The notes beneath the pieces are model-generated. The model was given only the letters and a program-made list of their open reading frames with translations. It did not search any database and was not told where the DNA came from. Positions 8,600-16,226 of a stretch of DNA of 37,504 nt are shown one piece after another (position 1 is the stretch's first letter; every line of letters starts with the position of its first letter). A program made the translations under genes and the position numbers. Source of the DNA: CAG-841 sp963656825 (lineage in GTDB: Bacteria > Bacillota > Clostridia > Oscillospirales > CAG-272); the NCBI GenBank assembly GCA_963656825.1, contig CAVKJG010000015.1:1-37504 (forward strand), written 5' to 3'.

Positions 8600-8628
8600 T
8601 TGACAAACGCAAAAGCTTCGTATATAAT
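8600..8628 (+). promoter_or_regulatory. Consensus sigma-A promoter of glnN
   Basis: TTGACA (8600-8605), exactly 17 bp, TATAAT (8623-8628): a perfect match. Its -35 box is 41 bp from the -35 of the divergent glnA promoter. So strong a promoter fits regulation after initiation, at the two leader hairpins. Confidence 0.9.
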
Positions 8629-8643
8629 ATCGCCCATAAAGGC

Positions 8644-8683
8644 AATGGCGTCTTTGAGATATGCTCTCATCGGCGCATTTTTT
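8644..8683 (+). terminator. glnN leader, first terminator-like hairpin
   Basis: AATG-CGTC (8644-8652, one bulged G) pairs with GGCGCATT (8672-8679), enclosing an inner stem TGAGA/TCTCA with loop TATGC (8655-8669). Six T (8678-8683) follow. It begins with GGCAATGGCGTC at 8641-8652, repeated in the second hairpin as GGCAACGGCGTC. Confidence 0.65.
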
Positions 8684-8697
8684 GTTTTAAGAATCAC

Positions 8698-8759
8698 ACA
8701 GCGAGGCAACGGCGTCCCGATATAAAACGGATGCTTTTCCCTCGCTGTTTTAATTTTTT
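8698..8759 (+). terminator. glnN leader, second terminator-like hairpin just before the RBS
   Basis: ACAGCGAGG (8698-8706) pairs perfectly with CCTCGCTGT (8740-8748), followed by TTTAATTTTTT. Nested inside is GCGTCC (8712-8717) with GGATGC (8729-8734). The Shine-Dalgarno GGAGG starts at 8761, so read-through is needed for glnN expression. Confidence 0.75.
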
Positions 8760-8774
8760 CGGAGGATTTTTATT

Positions 8775-10871
8775 ATGAACACCGTGTCAGATTATTTCGG
8801 CAGTCTTGTTTTTGACGACAGAGTAATGAAAGCCAGACTTCCGCTTCCCGTTTACCGCTCTCTCAAAAAGACGATAGACGAGGGCGCTCGACTCGACAGC
8901 GAGGTTGCAAGCGCCGTAGCCGACGCAATGAAGGATTGGGCAGTGGAGCACGGAGCAACTCACTTTACGCATTGGTTTCAGCCGCTCACGGGAATAACCG
9001 CGGAAAAGCACGACAGCTTTATAACACCCTCGCCCGACGGCGGCGTAATTATGGAATTCTCCGGCAAGGAGCTTATAAAAGGTGAGCCGGACGCTTCGTC
9101 CTTCCCGTCCGGCGGACTTCGCGCGACGTTTGAAGCGCGCGGATATACCGCATGGGATCCCACCTCATACGCTTTTATAAAGGGCAAAACGCTTTGTATT
9201 CCCACGGCGTTCTGCTCCTACGGGGGCGAGGCGCTCGACAAGAAAACTCCCCTGCTCCGCTCGATGCAGGCACTGAACAAGCAGGCGCTGAGAATTCTCC
9301 GTCTTTTCGGAAACACCGATGTAAAATGCGTCCGCACCTCCGTCGGTCCCGAACAGGAATACTTCCTTGTCGACAAGGAGATGTATGAAAAGCGTCACGA
9401 CCTTGTTTTCTGCGGAAGAACGCTTTTCGGCGCAAAGCCTCCGAAGGGTCAGGAGCTTGACGACCATTACTTCGGCGTTATAAAGCCGCGCGTCGCCGCA
9501 TATATGGCGGATCTCAACGAGGAGCTGTGGAAGCTCGGCGTGCTTGCAAAAACCGAGCATAACGAGGTCGCCCCCGCTCAGCACGAGCTTGCGCCTATAT
9601 ACACAACGACAAACATCGCGACAGATCACAACCAGCTGACGATGGAAATCATGCAGAAGGTCGCATCCCGTCACGGACTTGTATGCCTGCTGCACGAAAA
9701 GCCCTTTGCAGGCGTGAACGGCTCGGGCAAGCACAACAACTGGTCCATGGCAACGGATACCGGCGTAAATCTTCTCACTCCGGGCGAAACGCCTTATGAA
9801 AACGCTCAGTTCCTGCTTTTCCTGTGCGCCGTGATAAAAGCGGTGGACGATTATCAGGACCTGCTCCGTCTTTCCGTTGCGACGGCGGGAAACGACCACC
9901 GTCTCGGCGCAAACGAAGCGCCTCCCGCCGTTGTTTCGATGTTTCTTGGCGACGAGCTTACAGCCGTCCTCGATGCGATAGAAAGCGAAACGCCGTACAG
10001 CGCGGCTGAAAAAACGGTTATGCGCCTCGGCGTTCACGTTCTTCCCAAGTTCACGCGCGACACCACCGACCGAAACCGCACCTCGCCCTTTGCCTTCACC
10101 GGCAACAAATTTGAATTCCGTATGCTCGGCTCTTCAAACAGCATAGCCGACGCAAACATAATGCTCAACGCCGCAGTCGCCGAGTCGCTCCGTCAGTATG
10201 CCGACATACTTGAGATAGCAAGTGATTTTGAGGGCGCTCTTCACGAAATCATCAAAAACACGGTAAAGGAGCATAAGCGCATAATCTTCAACGGCAACGG
10301 CTACGACGACTCATGGATAAAGGAAGCGACGGAAAAGAGAGGGCTTCTCAATCTCCGCACGACGCCCGACGCCGCAAGCGCCCTGCTCGACAAAAAGAAC
10401 ATAGATATGCTTGCTCTGCACAAGGTGCTTTCTCCCGTTGAAATCGAATCGCGCTACGAAACCACGCTTGAGAACTACTGCAAAACGGTAAACATAGAGG
10501 CGCTTACGATGGTCGATATGGCAAAGAAAGAAATTCTGCCCGCGGTCGAAGGCTATACGGGAGAGCTTTCAAAAACGCTTTCCGCAAAGCTCGAAGCCTG
10601 CCCGGGACTTTCCTGCAAGTACGAAAAGGCGACAATACTCAAGCTTTCTTCGCTTACGGACGAAATAGCGGAAGCAACGTCCGCCCTCGAATCGTCGCTC
10701 ATAAAGATGAAAACCATATCGGATATAACGGAGGAAGCACACTTTATCCGCGATGTTATTCTTCAGAAAATGGCTGAGCTCCGCGTCGTGTGCGACGAAG
10801 CCGAAACCCTGACGGCAGCAAAATACTGGCCGTTCCCCGCCTACAGCGATCTGCTGTTCGGTGTCAGATAA
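8775..10871 (+). CDS. glnN: Glutamine synthetase type III
   Basis: GSIII makes glutamine as a dodecamer; its subunits are about 700 residues, and this one is 698, so it is full length. Family signatures seen: FTHWFQPLTG near residue 63, the substrate/metal segment TSVGPEQEYFLVD, KTEHNEVAPAQHELAPIY, the His loop NGSGKHNNWS, and RLGANEAPPAVVSMFLG. The C-terminal third is helical, as in GSIII. GGAGG lies 9 nt before the ATG at 8775. It is expressed from a consensus promoter through a leader with two terminator-like hairpins, and 269 bp separate it from asnB downstream. A cell with both class I and class III enzymes can assign them to different nitrogen conditions; which is primary here cannot be told from sequence. 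Confidence 0.96.
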   Translation: MNTVSDYFGSLVFDDRVMKARLPLPVYRSLKKTIDEGARLDSEVASAVADAMKDWAVEHGATHFTHWFQPLTGITAEKHDSFITPSPDGGVIMEFSGKELIKGEPDASSFPSGGLRATFEARGYTAWDPTSYAFIKGKTLCIPTAFCSYGGEALDKKTPLLRSMQALNKQALRILRLFGNTDVKCVRTSVGPEQEYFLVDKEMYEKRHDLVFCGRTLFGAKPPKGQELDDHYFGVIKPRVAAYMADLNEELWKLGVLAKTEHNEVAPAQHELAPIYTTTNIATDHNQLTMEIMQKVASRHGLVCLLHEKPFAGVNGSGKHNNWSMATDTGVNLLTPGETPYENAQFLLFLCAVIKAVDDYQDLLRLSVATAGNDHRLGANEAPPAVVSMFLGDELTAVLDAIESETPYSAAEKTVMRLGVHVLPKFTRDTTDRNRTSPFAFTGNKFEFRMLGSSNSIADANIMLNAAVAESLRQYADILEIASDFEGALHEIIKNTVKEHKRIIFNGNGYDDSWIKEATEKRGLLNLRTTPDAASALLDKKNIDMLALHKVLSPVEIESRYETTLENYCKTVNIEALTMVDMAKKEILPAVEGYTGELSKTLSAKLEACPGLSCKYEKATILKLSSLTDEIAEATSALESSLIKMKTISDITEEAHFIRDVILQKMAELRVVCDEAETLTAAKYWPFPAYSDLLFGVR

Positions 10872-10884
10872 ATCAAAAGCGTTT

Positions 10885-11114
10885 GAATCGGGACAAGTAT
10901 CCCGGAAATCGCCCACAGCGAGCATGGAACGGTGAGAGCCATGCGGAACGAATCCGAGGAAAATAACACCCGATGAGCCGTGATCCGAAAGGATATTTCC
11001 GAGTAGGTGAGACGGGAACCGCCCGTTACAGCGGAAAGACTTTTTTACAGAGTCGGAAAAGAGAACAAAAACAGGTGGCACAGCGAGATAAGCACTTGCC
11101 CTGTTGAATGCTTT
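10885..11114 (+). ncRNA. T-box leader of asnB, predicted specific for tRNA-Asn
   Basis: Stem I distal arm: GCATGG (10922-10927) pairs with CCATGC (10939-10944) around a loop with the conserved GGTGAGAG. The specifier triplet AAC (10965-10967, followed by ACC) encodes Asn. Stem III is ACGGG/CCCGT near 11012-11026. The antiterminator is complete: ACAGG (11071-11075) with CCTGT (11100-11104), the 7-nt bulge TGGCACA (11076-11082), then GCGAG (11083-11087) with CTTGC. The bulge TGGC pairs with a GCCA 3' end, matching tRNA-Asn with discriminator G73. Uncharged tRNA-Asn should stabilise the antiterminator and raise asparagine synthetase. The competing terminator is weak (AAGCA/TGCTT, 11090-11113, then TAATATT), so control might be partly translational. 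Confidence 0.9.
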
Positions 11115-11140
11115 AATATTATAATCGGAGGATTTTTATT

Positions 11141-12718
11141 ATGTGTTCAATTATGGGTTATTGCGATACCGGTGCCGCCTTTTCCGCTTTTAAGGAAGGC
11201 TTTGAAAAAACCGTTTCACGCGGTCCGGACGACAGCAGAATCATAGATACGGGCAAAGGACTTTTAGGCTTTCACCGTCTTGCGATAATGGGACTTACAC
11301 CCGATGGCATGCAGCCCTTTGAGCTTGACGGAAGCTATGCCGTCTGCAACGGAGAAATTTACGGATACCAGAAAATCCGCGAAGCACTTTCAAAGGATTA
11401 CGCCTTCAAAAGCGGCTCGGACTGCGAAATAATTCTGCCCATGTACCGCAAATACGGCACTTATATGTTTTCCCTGCTCGATGCGGAATTCGCTATGATA
11501 ATCTATGACGGCGACAAAAAAGAATATATCGCCGCGCGCGATCCGATAGGTATCCGCCCGCTTTACTACGGCTATGACCAAAAAGGCGTTATAATTTTTG
11601 CAAGCGAGCCGAAAAACCTTATCGGCCTGTGCGATAAAATTCTGCCGTTTCCTCCCGGTCACTACTGGAAGGACGGCAAATTCGTCTGCTACCGCAATAT
11701 TTCAAAGGCTGACGGCATTTGTCGCGACGGGCTTGAAGAGGTTTGCGGGAACATTCATGAAAAGCTTGTCGCCGGCGTGAAAAAAAGACTTGTTTCCGAT
11801 GCAAGCGTCGGCTTTCTGCTTTCCGGCGGACTTGATTCTTCCCTTGTCTGCGCGATAGCCTCAAGAGAAAGCAAAACGCCCATCCGTACCTTTGCGATAG
11901 GCATGGAGGGCGACGCGATAGATCTTAAATACGCAAAGGAGGTTGCCGAATACATCGGAAGCGATCACACGGAAGTAATAATGACAAAGGACGAGGTGCT
12001 TTCCTCGCTTGAAGGCGTTATCGCCCTGCTCGGAACATTTGACATAACCACAATCCGCGCAAGCATGGGAATGTATCTGCTTTGTAAATGGATACATGAA
12101 AACACCGATATCCGCGTGCTTCTCACCGGAGAAATATCAGATGAGCTTTTCGGCTACAAATACACCGATTTTGCCCCGTCGGCTGAAGAATTTCAAAAGG
12201 AGTCCGAAAAGAGAATACGCGAGCTTCATATGTATGACGTTCTCCGTGCAGACCGTTGCATTTCGGTAAACTCGCTCGAAGCGCGCGTGCCGTTCGGCGA
12301 TCTCGATTTCGTTCATTATGTGATGTCTGTAAATCCGGAGCTCAAGCTCAACAGATACGGCAAAGGAAAATATCTGCTCCGCCACGCATTTGAGGGAGAC
12401 TACCTTCCCCATGACATTCTCTACCGTGAAAAAGCCGCTTTTTCCGACGCCGTAGGACACTCGATGGTCGATTATCTCAAAGAATACGCCGCAGGACTTT
12501 ACACAGATAAAGAATTTGAAGAAAAACGCAAAAAGTACGCTCACTGCACGCCTTTCACAAAAGAATCCCTGCTCTACCGCGAAATATTTGAAAAGTATTA
12601 TCCGGGTCAGTCGCAGATGATAGCCGACTTCTGGATGCCGAACAAATCGTGGCGGGGCTGCAATGTTGACGACCCCTCCGCAAGGGTGCTTTCAAACTAC
12701 GGCGAAAGCGGAAAATAA
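11141..12718 (+). CDS. asnB: Asparagine synthetase, glutamine-hydrolysing
   Basis: Converts aspartate, glutamine and ATP to asparagine, glutamate, AMP and pyrophosphate. The N-terminal glutaminase domain (residues 1-about 190) starts MCSIMGYC, with Cys2 as nucleophile after Met removal, and carries the usual FHRLAIMGL and CNGEIYGY segments. The synthetase domain has the PP-loop SGGLDSS at 228-234 and LLTGEISDELFGY. At 525 residues it is slightly shorter than E. coli AsnB (554). GGAGG is 9 nt from the ATG, and the 19 nt ending at the start codon are identical to those of glnN. It uses the glutamine made by the neighbouring synthetases, and the T-box upstream links it to asparagine charging. 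Confidence 0.95.
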   Translation: MCSIMGYCDTGAAFSAFKEGFEKTVSRGPDDSRIIDTGKGLLGFHRLAIMGLTPDGMQPFELDGSYAVCNGEIYGYQKIREALSKDYAFKSGSDCEIILPMYRKYGTYMFSLLDAEFAMIIYDGDKKEYIAARDPIGIRPLYYGYDQKGVIIFASEPKNLIGLCDKILPFPPGHYWKDGKFVCYRNISKADGICRDGLEEVCGNIHEKLVAGVKKRLVSDASVGFLLSGGLDSSLVCAIASRESKTPIRTFAIGMEGDAIDLKYAKEVAEYIGSDHTEVIMTKDEVLSSLEGVIALLGTFDITTIRASMGMYLLCKWIHENTDIRVLLTGEISDELFGYKYTDFAPSAEEFQKESEKRIRELHMYDVLRADRCISVNSLEARVPFGDLDFVHYVMSVNPELKLNRYGKGKYLLRHAFEGDYLPHDILYREKAAFSDAVGHSMVDYLKEYAAGLYTDKEFEEKRKKYAHCTPFTKESLLYREIFEKYYPGQSQMIADFWMPNKSWRGCNVDDPSARVLSNYGESGK

Positions 12719-12728
12719 AACAAAAGCA

Positions 12729-12762
12729 CCGCCGCGGTCAGCATAAAATGCTGCCGCGGCGG
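12729..12762. terminator. Bidirectional terminator between asnB and the SGNH gene
   Basis: CCGCCGCGG plus CAGCA pairs with TGCTG plus CCGCGGCGG around TAAAA, with one bulged T. It lies between convergent genes; the flanking T and A stretches are short. Confidence 0.75.
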
Positions 12763-12771
12763 ATGTTTATA

Positions 12772-13827
12772 TCAAATCAATTTTTCAATAATCTCCCCGA
12801 AAGTTTTTGCCATTGCAAGATAACCTACGTCGTTCGGGTGACAGCCGTCCTGCGTGGATTCATTTCTGAAATCGTCGTCAAAAATATGTCTGCCGTCGAT
12901 AAAATACAGATTTTTATCTCCCGACGCTATTCCGCGCCTGTAGCTTTCCTCAATTATAAGGCGTCGCTTTTCGCTGTCCGCTTCGTCGCGGTAATAATCC
13001 ACTCTGGAAGCCATTATTATCGGCAGATCCGGCTGTTTTTTTCTCACCGTCATATATCCGGCATAATGCGTTTCGGCAAGATATTCCGCATTTGGCGCGT
13101 TATGATCGTAATCGTAGACGAAAACGCTCATGTCAAGTTCTGAAATATAATCCATAACCGCTTTTTCAGCCTTCGCCGCGCCGGCAAAGCCTAAATTTAT
13201 AAAGTCGCTGTCAAGCCTTCTGCCTATTATGGCGGGATAATTGCTTGCTGGCTTCCCCGCTCCGACGCCGTGAACGATTGACGAGCCGTAGAAAACTATC
13301 GGTTTCTTATGTGAATATCCTGTGCCGCAATCAATATGCGAGCCTTCTCTCAGCGCGATATAAACGTTTTTCACCTTTGCAAACAGCGGCAGATCTATTA
13401 TCAGCTCTCTCATCTCCGCCGACGGAAAACGCACGCGGCTTTCCGAATAATTTTTTCCCGCTCCCTGCGAAGGAACAAATATCGCCAAAAAGCACGGCTT
13501 TCCGTTTTTTATTTCAAACATATCAAAGCCGAGCCTGCTTGTCATGGTATCGTTTATATCGTCCCAAAGCACGCCGTCGATTCCGGCGTGAACAACAACA
13601 TAATCGGAATCGGTCTTAAAACGTATTCTTCCTCCGGCGGGCATACATGAAAGCTCTGCCACCGTTTCGCTTGTGGCGGCAGCCACGTCCGGCGGCAATC
13701 TGCGGAACGGCTCGCACAGACCGTATATTTCAAACGGCGGTTTTGTTACGTCAAGAAATACGGGATCTCCCGCCGTTATTGTCGTATCGTTCGGAACAAT
13801 TCCGCACTCTCGGCTTACTGTAAACAT
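12772..13827 (-). CDS. SGNH/GDSL hydrolase, two-domain esterase
   Basis: Probable esterase of the SGNH superfamily, 351 residues, with no signal peptide. Residues about 1-165 form a beta-rich N-terminal domain. The hydrolase domain begins at IVFYGSSIVHG, where the nucleophile Ser is in GSS rather than GDS. Block II Gly is in NLGFAG, block III Asn in DYDHNAP, and the Asp/His pair in DGCHPND near the C terminus, so all four SGNH blocks are present. This N-domain plus SGNH layout is seen in acetyl-esterase-like enzymes acting on glycans; the substrate cannot be inferred. The start at 13827 has GGAG about 11 nt upstream, while the ATG at 13866 lies close to the promoter and lacks an RBS. Monocistronic: own promoter and terminator. 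Confidence 0.87.
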   Translation of the reverse strand: MFTVSRECGIVPNDTTITAGDPVFLDVTKPPFEIYGLCEPFRRLPPDVAAATSETVAELSCMPAGGRIRFKTDSDYVVVHAGIDGVLWDDINDTMTSRLGFDMFEIKNGKPCFLAIFVPSQGAGKNYSESRVRFPSAEMRELIIDLPLFAKVKNVYIALREGSHIDCGTGYSHKKPIVFYGSSIVHGVGAGKPASNYPAIIGRRLDSDFINLGFAGAAKAEKAVMDYISELDMSVFVYDYDHNAPNAEYLAETHYAGYMTVRKKQPDLPIIMASRVDYYRDEADSEKRRLIIEESYRRGIASGDKNLYFIDGRHIFDDDFRNESTQDGCHPNDVGYLAMAKTFGEIIEKLI

Positions 13828-13890
13828 ACAAATCAAATCTCCGTATCGTTTTTGATTTATCCGCAAAAGTCCCTGCGGACGTATGAAAAA

Positions 13891-13919
13891 AGTATATCAT
13901 AAAACCGTATTTTTGTAAA
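13891..13919 (-). promoter_or_regulatory. Sigma-A promoter of the SGNH hydrolase gene
   Basis: On the minus strand TTTACA (13919-13914), 17 bp, TATACT (13896-13891). The leader then contains a small hairpin CCGCA/TGCGG at 13878-13861. Confidence 0.75.
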
Positions 13920-13956
13920 CAGCAAAAAATACTTTTTGCCGTGCGTCAAAATTCTT

Positions 13957-13985
13957 TTGCAAAATACAAAAATATATGTTACAAT
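13957..13985 (+). promoter_or_regulatory. Sigma-A promoter of tex
   Basis: TTGCAA (13957-13962), 17 bp, TACAAT (13980-13985), about 40 nt before the tex start. Confidence 0.75.
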
Positions 13986-14026
13986 TATTTCAAACGCAAA
14001 AACTTTATTACAGGAGCAAAATCAAT

Positions 14027-16189
14027 ATGGATATCAGCAAAATACTGTGCAGGGAGCTCGGGCTTGAAGAATGGCAGGTAAACGCCGTCATTTCTCTTTC
14101 GGACGAAGGCTGCACCATACCGTTTATCGCGCGCTACCGCAAGGAAGCTCACGGCTCGCTTGACGATCAGAAAATACATTCGCTTATAGAAAGGCTCGAA
14201 TATCTTCGCTCGCTTGACGCGCGGCGCGAGGAAATAGATAAGGCAATAACCGAGCAGGGCAAAATGACGGACGAAATAAAGGCTTCTCTTGCCGCGGCGG
14301 AAACACTTGCCGCCCTCGAAGATATTTACCGTCCGTTCAAGCCGAAGCGCCGCACCCGCGCAACAATAGCAAAGGAAAAAGGACTTGAACCTCTCGCCGA
14401 AAAAATAGCGGCACAGGGTAAGGAAGATCCGCTTTCACTCGCGGCGGAATTTATAAATTCCGAGCTTGGAATCGAAACTGCGGACGACGCGCTCGCCGGC
14501 GCAAAGGACATAATTGCGGAAATCGCAAGCGACGATCCCGAAATAAGAAAACGTCTGCGCAATCTGTATAACCTCGGCGGGATAGTAACGGTGAACGCCG
14601 CCGATCCCGAAAAGGAAAGCGTATATACAATGTATTACGATTATTCCGAGCCCGTAAGCAGAATTGCAAGCCACAGAGTTCTTGCAATAGACCGAGGCGA
14701 AAAGGAAGGATTTCTGAAGGTTTCGGTAACGATAGAAACGGACAAAGCCTACAAGGCGCTTGAAGCCGTTATGATAAAAAACGCATTTTCTCCCTGCGCA
14801 GACGTTGTAAGAGACGCGTATATCGACGCTTATTCGCGGCTCATCGCGCCGTCCGTCGAAAGAGAGATCCGCGCCTCGCTCACCGAGGTTGCCTGCACGG
14901 GCGCGATAAAGAATTTTTCAAACAATCTTCATCAGCTGCTTATGCAGCCGCCCGTAAAAAACAAGGTGACAATGGGGCTCGATCCCGGGTACAGAACGGG
15001 CTGCAAGGTTGCCGTTGTGGACGGCATCGGCAGAGTGCTTGACACGGGCGTGATATATATAACGCACGGCGAAAATCAGCTTGAACAGGCAAAGAAAAAG
15101 GTGTCCCTTCTCATATCGAAATACGGCGTTGAGTGTATTTCCATAGGCAACGGCACCGCAAGCAAGGAAACGGAAATGTTCGTTTCCGACCTGCTCCGCG
15201 CGACAGGCTCAAAGGCGCTTTATATGGTGGTTTCCGAAGCCGGAGCGTCGGTGTATTCGGCGAGCAGGCTTGCCGCCGAGGAATTTCCCGATTACGACCT
15301 TACCCTGCGCAGTGCGATAAGCATCGCGCGGAGATTGCAGGACCCGCTTGCCGAGCTTGTGAAAATAGATCCCAAATCCATCGGCGTGGGTCAGTATCAG
15401 CACGATATGCCGTCGAAGCAACTTGCCGAAGCGCTTGATTTCGTCGTCGAAAACTGCGTAAACAGCGTCGGCGTCGATCTTAATACGGCTTCCGTTTCTC
15501 TGCTTTCGAGAGTATCGGGAATAAACACCGCCATAGCCAAAAACATCGTCGCTTACAGAGAAGAAAACGGCGCGCTGAAAAGCCGCTCCGAGCTTAAAAA
15601 GGTTTCCAAGCTCGGTCCGAAGGCCTTTGAACAGGCGGCAGGATTTCTGCGTATAACCGGCGGCAAAGAACCGCTTGACGCCACCGCCGTTCACCCGGAA
15701 AGCTATCCCGCGGCAAAGGTGCTTCTGAAAACGCTCGGCTTCTGCGAGGAGGATATCGCGAAAGGCAATCTGACCTCGCTCCGCGCCGACGCGGAAAAAG
15801 TAGGTCTGCCCGAACTTGCCGAAAAGCTCGGCATAGGCGTTCCCACCCTTTCCGACGTGATAGACGAGCTTATGAAGCCCGGCAGAGATCCGCGCGACGA
15901 GCTTCCGCCGCCGCTTCTCCGCTCCGACGTGCTTGAAATGAAAGATTTGAAGCCAGGAATGGAAATAGTCGGCACGGTGAGAAACGTCATCGACTTCGGC
16001 GCGTTTGTCGATATCGGCGTTCATCAGGACGGTCTTGTTCACATTTCACGAATGAGCAAAAGCTTTATAAAGCATCCGAGCGACGTTCTCAAAACGGGGG
16101 ATATCGTAAAGGTATGGGTAATTTCCGTTGACGAAGCAAAAAAGCGCATCGCCCTCACGATGATAGAACCGAAAGAAAAAATCGAATAA
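14027..16189 (+). CDS. tex: Tex family S1 RNA-binding transcription accessory protein
   Basis: Cytoplasmic nucleic-acid-binding protein of the Tex/YhgF family, 720 residues, about the usual length. Visible modules: N-terminal helix-turn-helix Tex domain with TIPFIARYRKE, a YqgF/RNase H-like domain starting near residue 314 (MGLDPGYRTGCKVAVVD), tandem helix-hairpin-helix repeats at about 481-545 (SLLSRVSGINTAIAKNIVAY) and a C-terminal S1 domain at about 641-710 (VIDFGAFVDIGVHQDGLVHI). Its precise role is unsettled; it is linked to transcription and toxin expression in some species. AGGAG lies 10 nt before ATG 14027, and an upstream in-frame ATG at 13976 would overlap the promoter, so 14027 is preferred. 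Confidence 0.96.
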   Translation: MDISKILCRELGLEEWQVNAVISLSDEGCTIPFIARYRKEAHGSLDDQKIHSLIERLEYLRSLDARREEIDKAITEQGKMTDEIKASLAAAETLAALEDIYRPFKPKRRTRATIAKEKGLEPLAEKIAAQGKEDPLSLAAEFINSELGIETADDALAGAKDIIAEIASDDPEIRKRLRNLYNLGGIVTVNAADPEKESVYTMYYDYSEPVSRIASHRVLAIDRGEKEGFLKVSVTIETDKAYKALEAVMIKNAFSPCADVVRDAYIDAYSRLIAPSVEREIRASLTEVACTGAIKNFSNNLHQLLMQPPVKNKVTMGLDPGYRTGCKVAVVDGIGRVLDTGVIYITHGENQLEQAKKKVSLLISKYGVECISIGNGTASKETEMFVSDLLRATGSKALYMVVSEAGASVYSASRLAAEEFPDYDLTLRSAISIARRLQDPLAELVKIDPKSIGVGQYQHDMPSKQLAEALDFVVENCVNSVGVDLNTASVSLLSRVSGINTAIAKNIVAYREENGALKSRSELKKVSKLGPKAFEQAAGFLRITGGKEPLDATAVHPESYPAAKVLLKTLGFCEEDIAKGNLTSLRADAEKVGLPELAEKLGIGVPTLSDVIDELMKPGRDPRDELPPPLLRSDVLEMKDLKPGMEIVGTVRNVIDFGAFVDIGVHQDGLVHISRMSKSFIKHPSDVLKTGDIVKVWVISVDEAKKRIALTMIEPKEKIE

Positions 16190-16194
16190 AGCAC

Positions 16195-16225
16195 AAAGCG
16201 GCAGGGAAAATTCCCTGCCGCTTTT
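16195..16225. terminator. Bidirectional terminator between tex and the BspA-like gene
   Basis: AAAGCGGCAGGGAA pairs perfectly with TTCCCTGCCGCTTT around AA. It has T-rich and A-rich flanks and serves both convergent genes; the stop codon of the minus-strand gene begins 2 nt further on. Confidence 0.9.
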
Positions 16226-16226
16226 A

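Noticed and set aside
8655..8669. The glnN leader hairpin TGAGA/TCTCA as a canonical ANTAR hexaloop
   Set aside because: The loop is five bases (TATGC), or seven if one pair opens, so it does not meet the six-base loop consensus; kept only as part of an unassigned leader.
9165..10037. A 290-codon minus-strand open frame inside glnN
   Set aside because: It lies wholly inside the conserved GSIII gene and arises from its codon composition; no RBS or domain.
10872..11140. Possible tRNA or group of tRNA-like stems between glnN and asnB
   Set aside because: The stems, specifier and 7-nt bulge fit a T-box; there is no cloverleaf with TTC and D-loop spacing.
11007..11246. A plus-strand open frame covering the end of the T-box and the start of asnB
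   Set aside because: It lies in the structured leader and is out of frame with asnB; the T-box features explain the sequence.
15209..16042. A 277-codon minus-strand open frame inside tex
   Set aside because: Antisense to the conserved tex helix-hairpin-helix and S1 region; no initiation signal or family resemblance.
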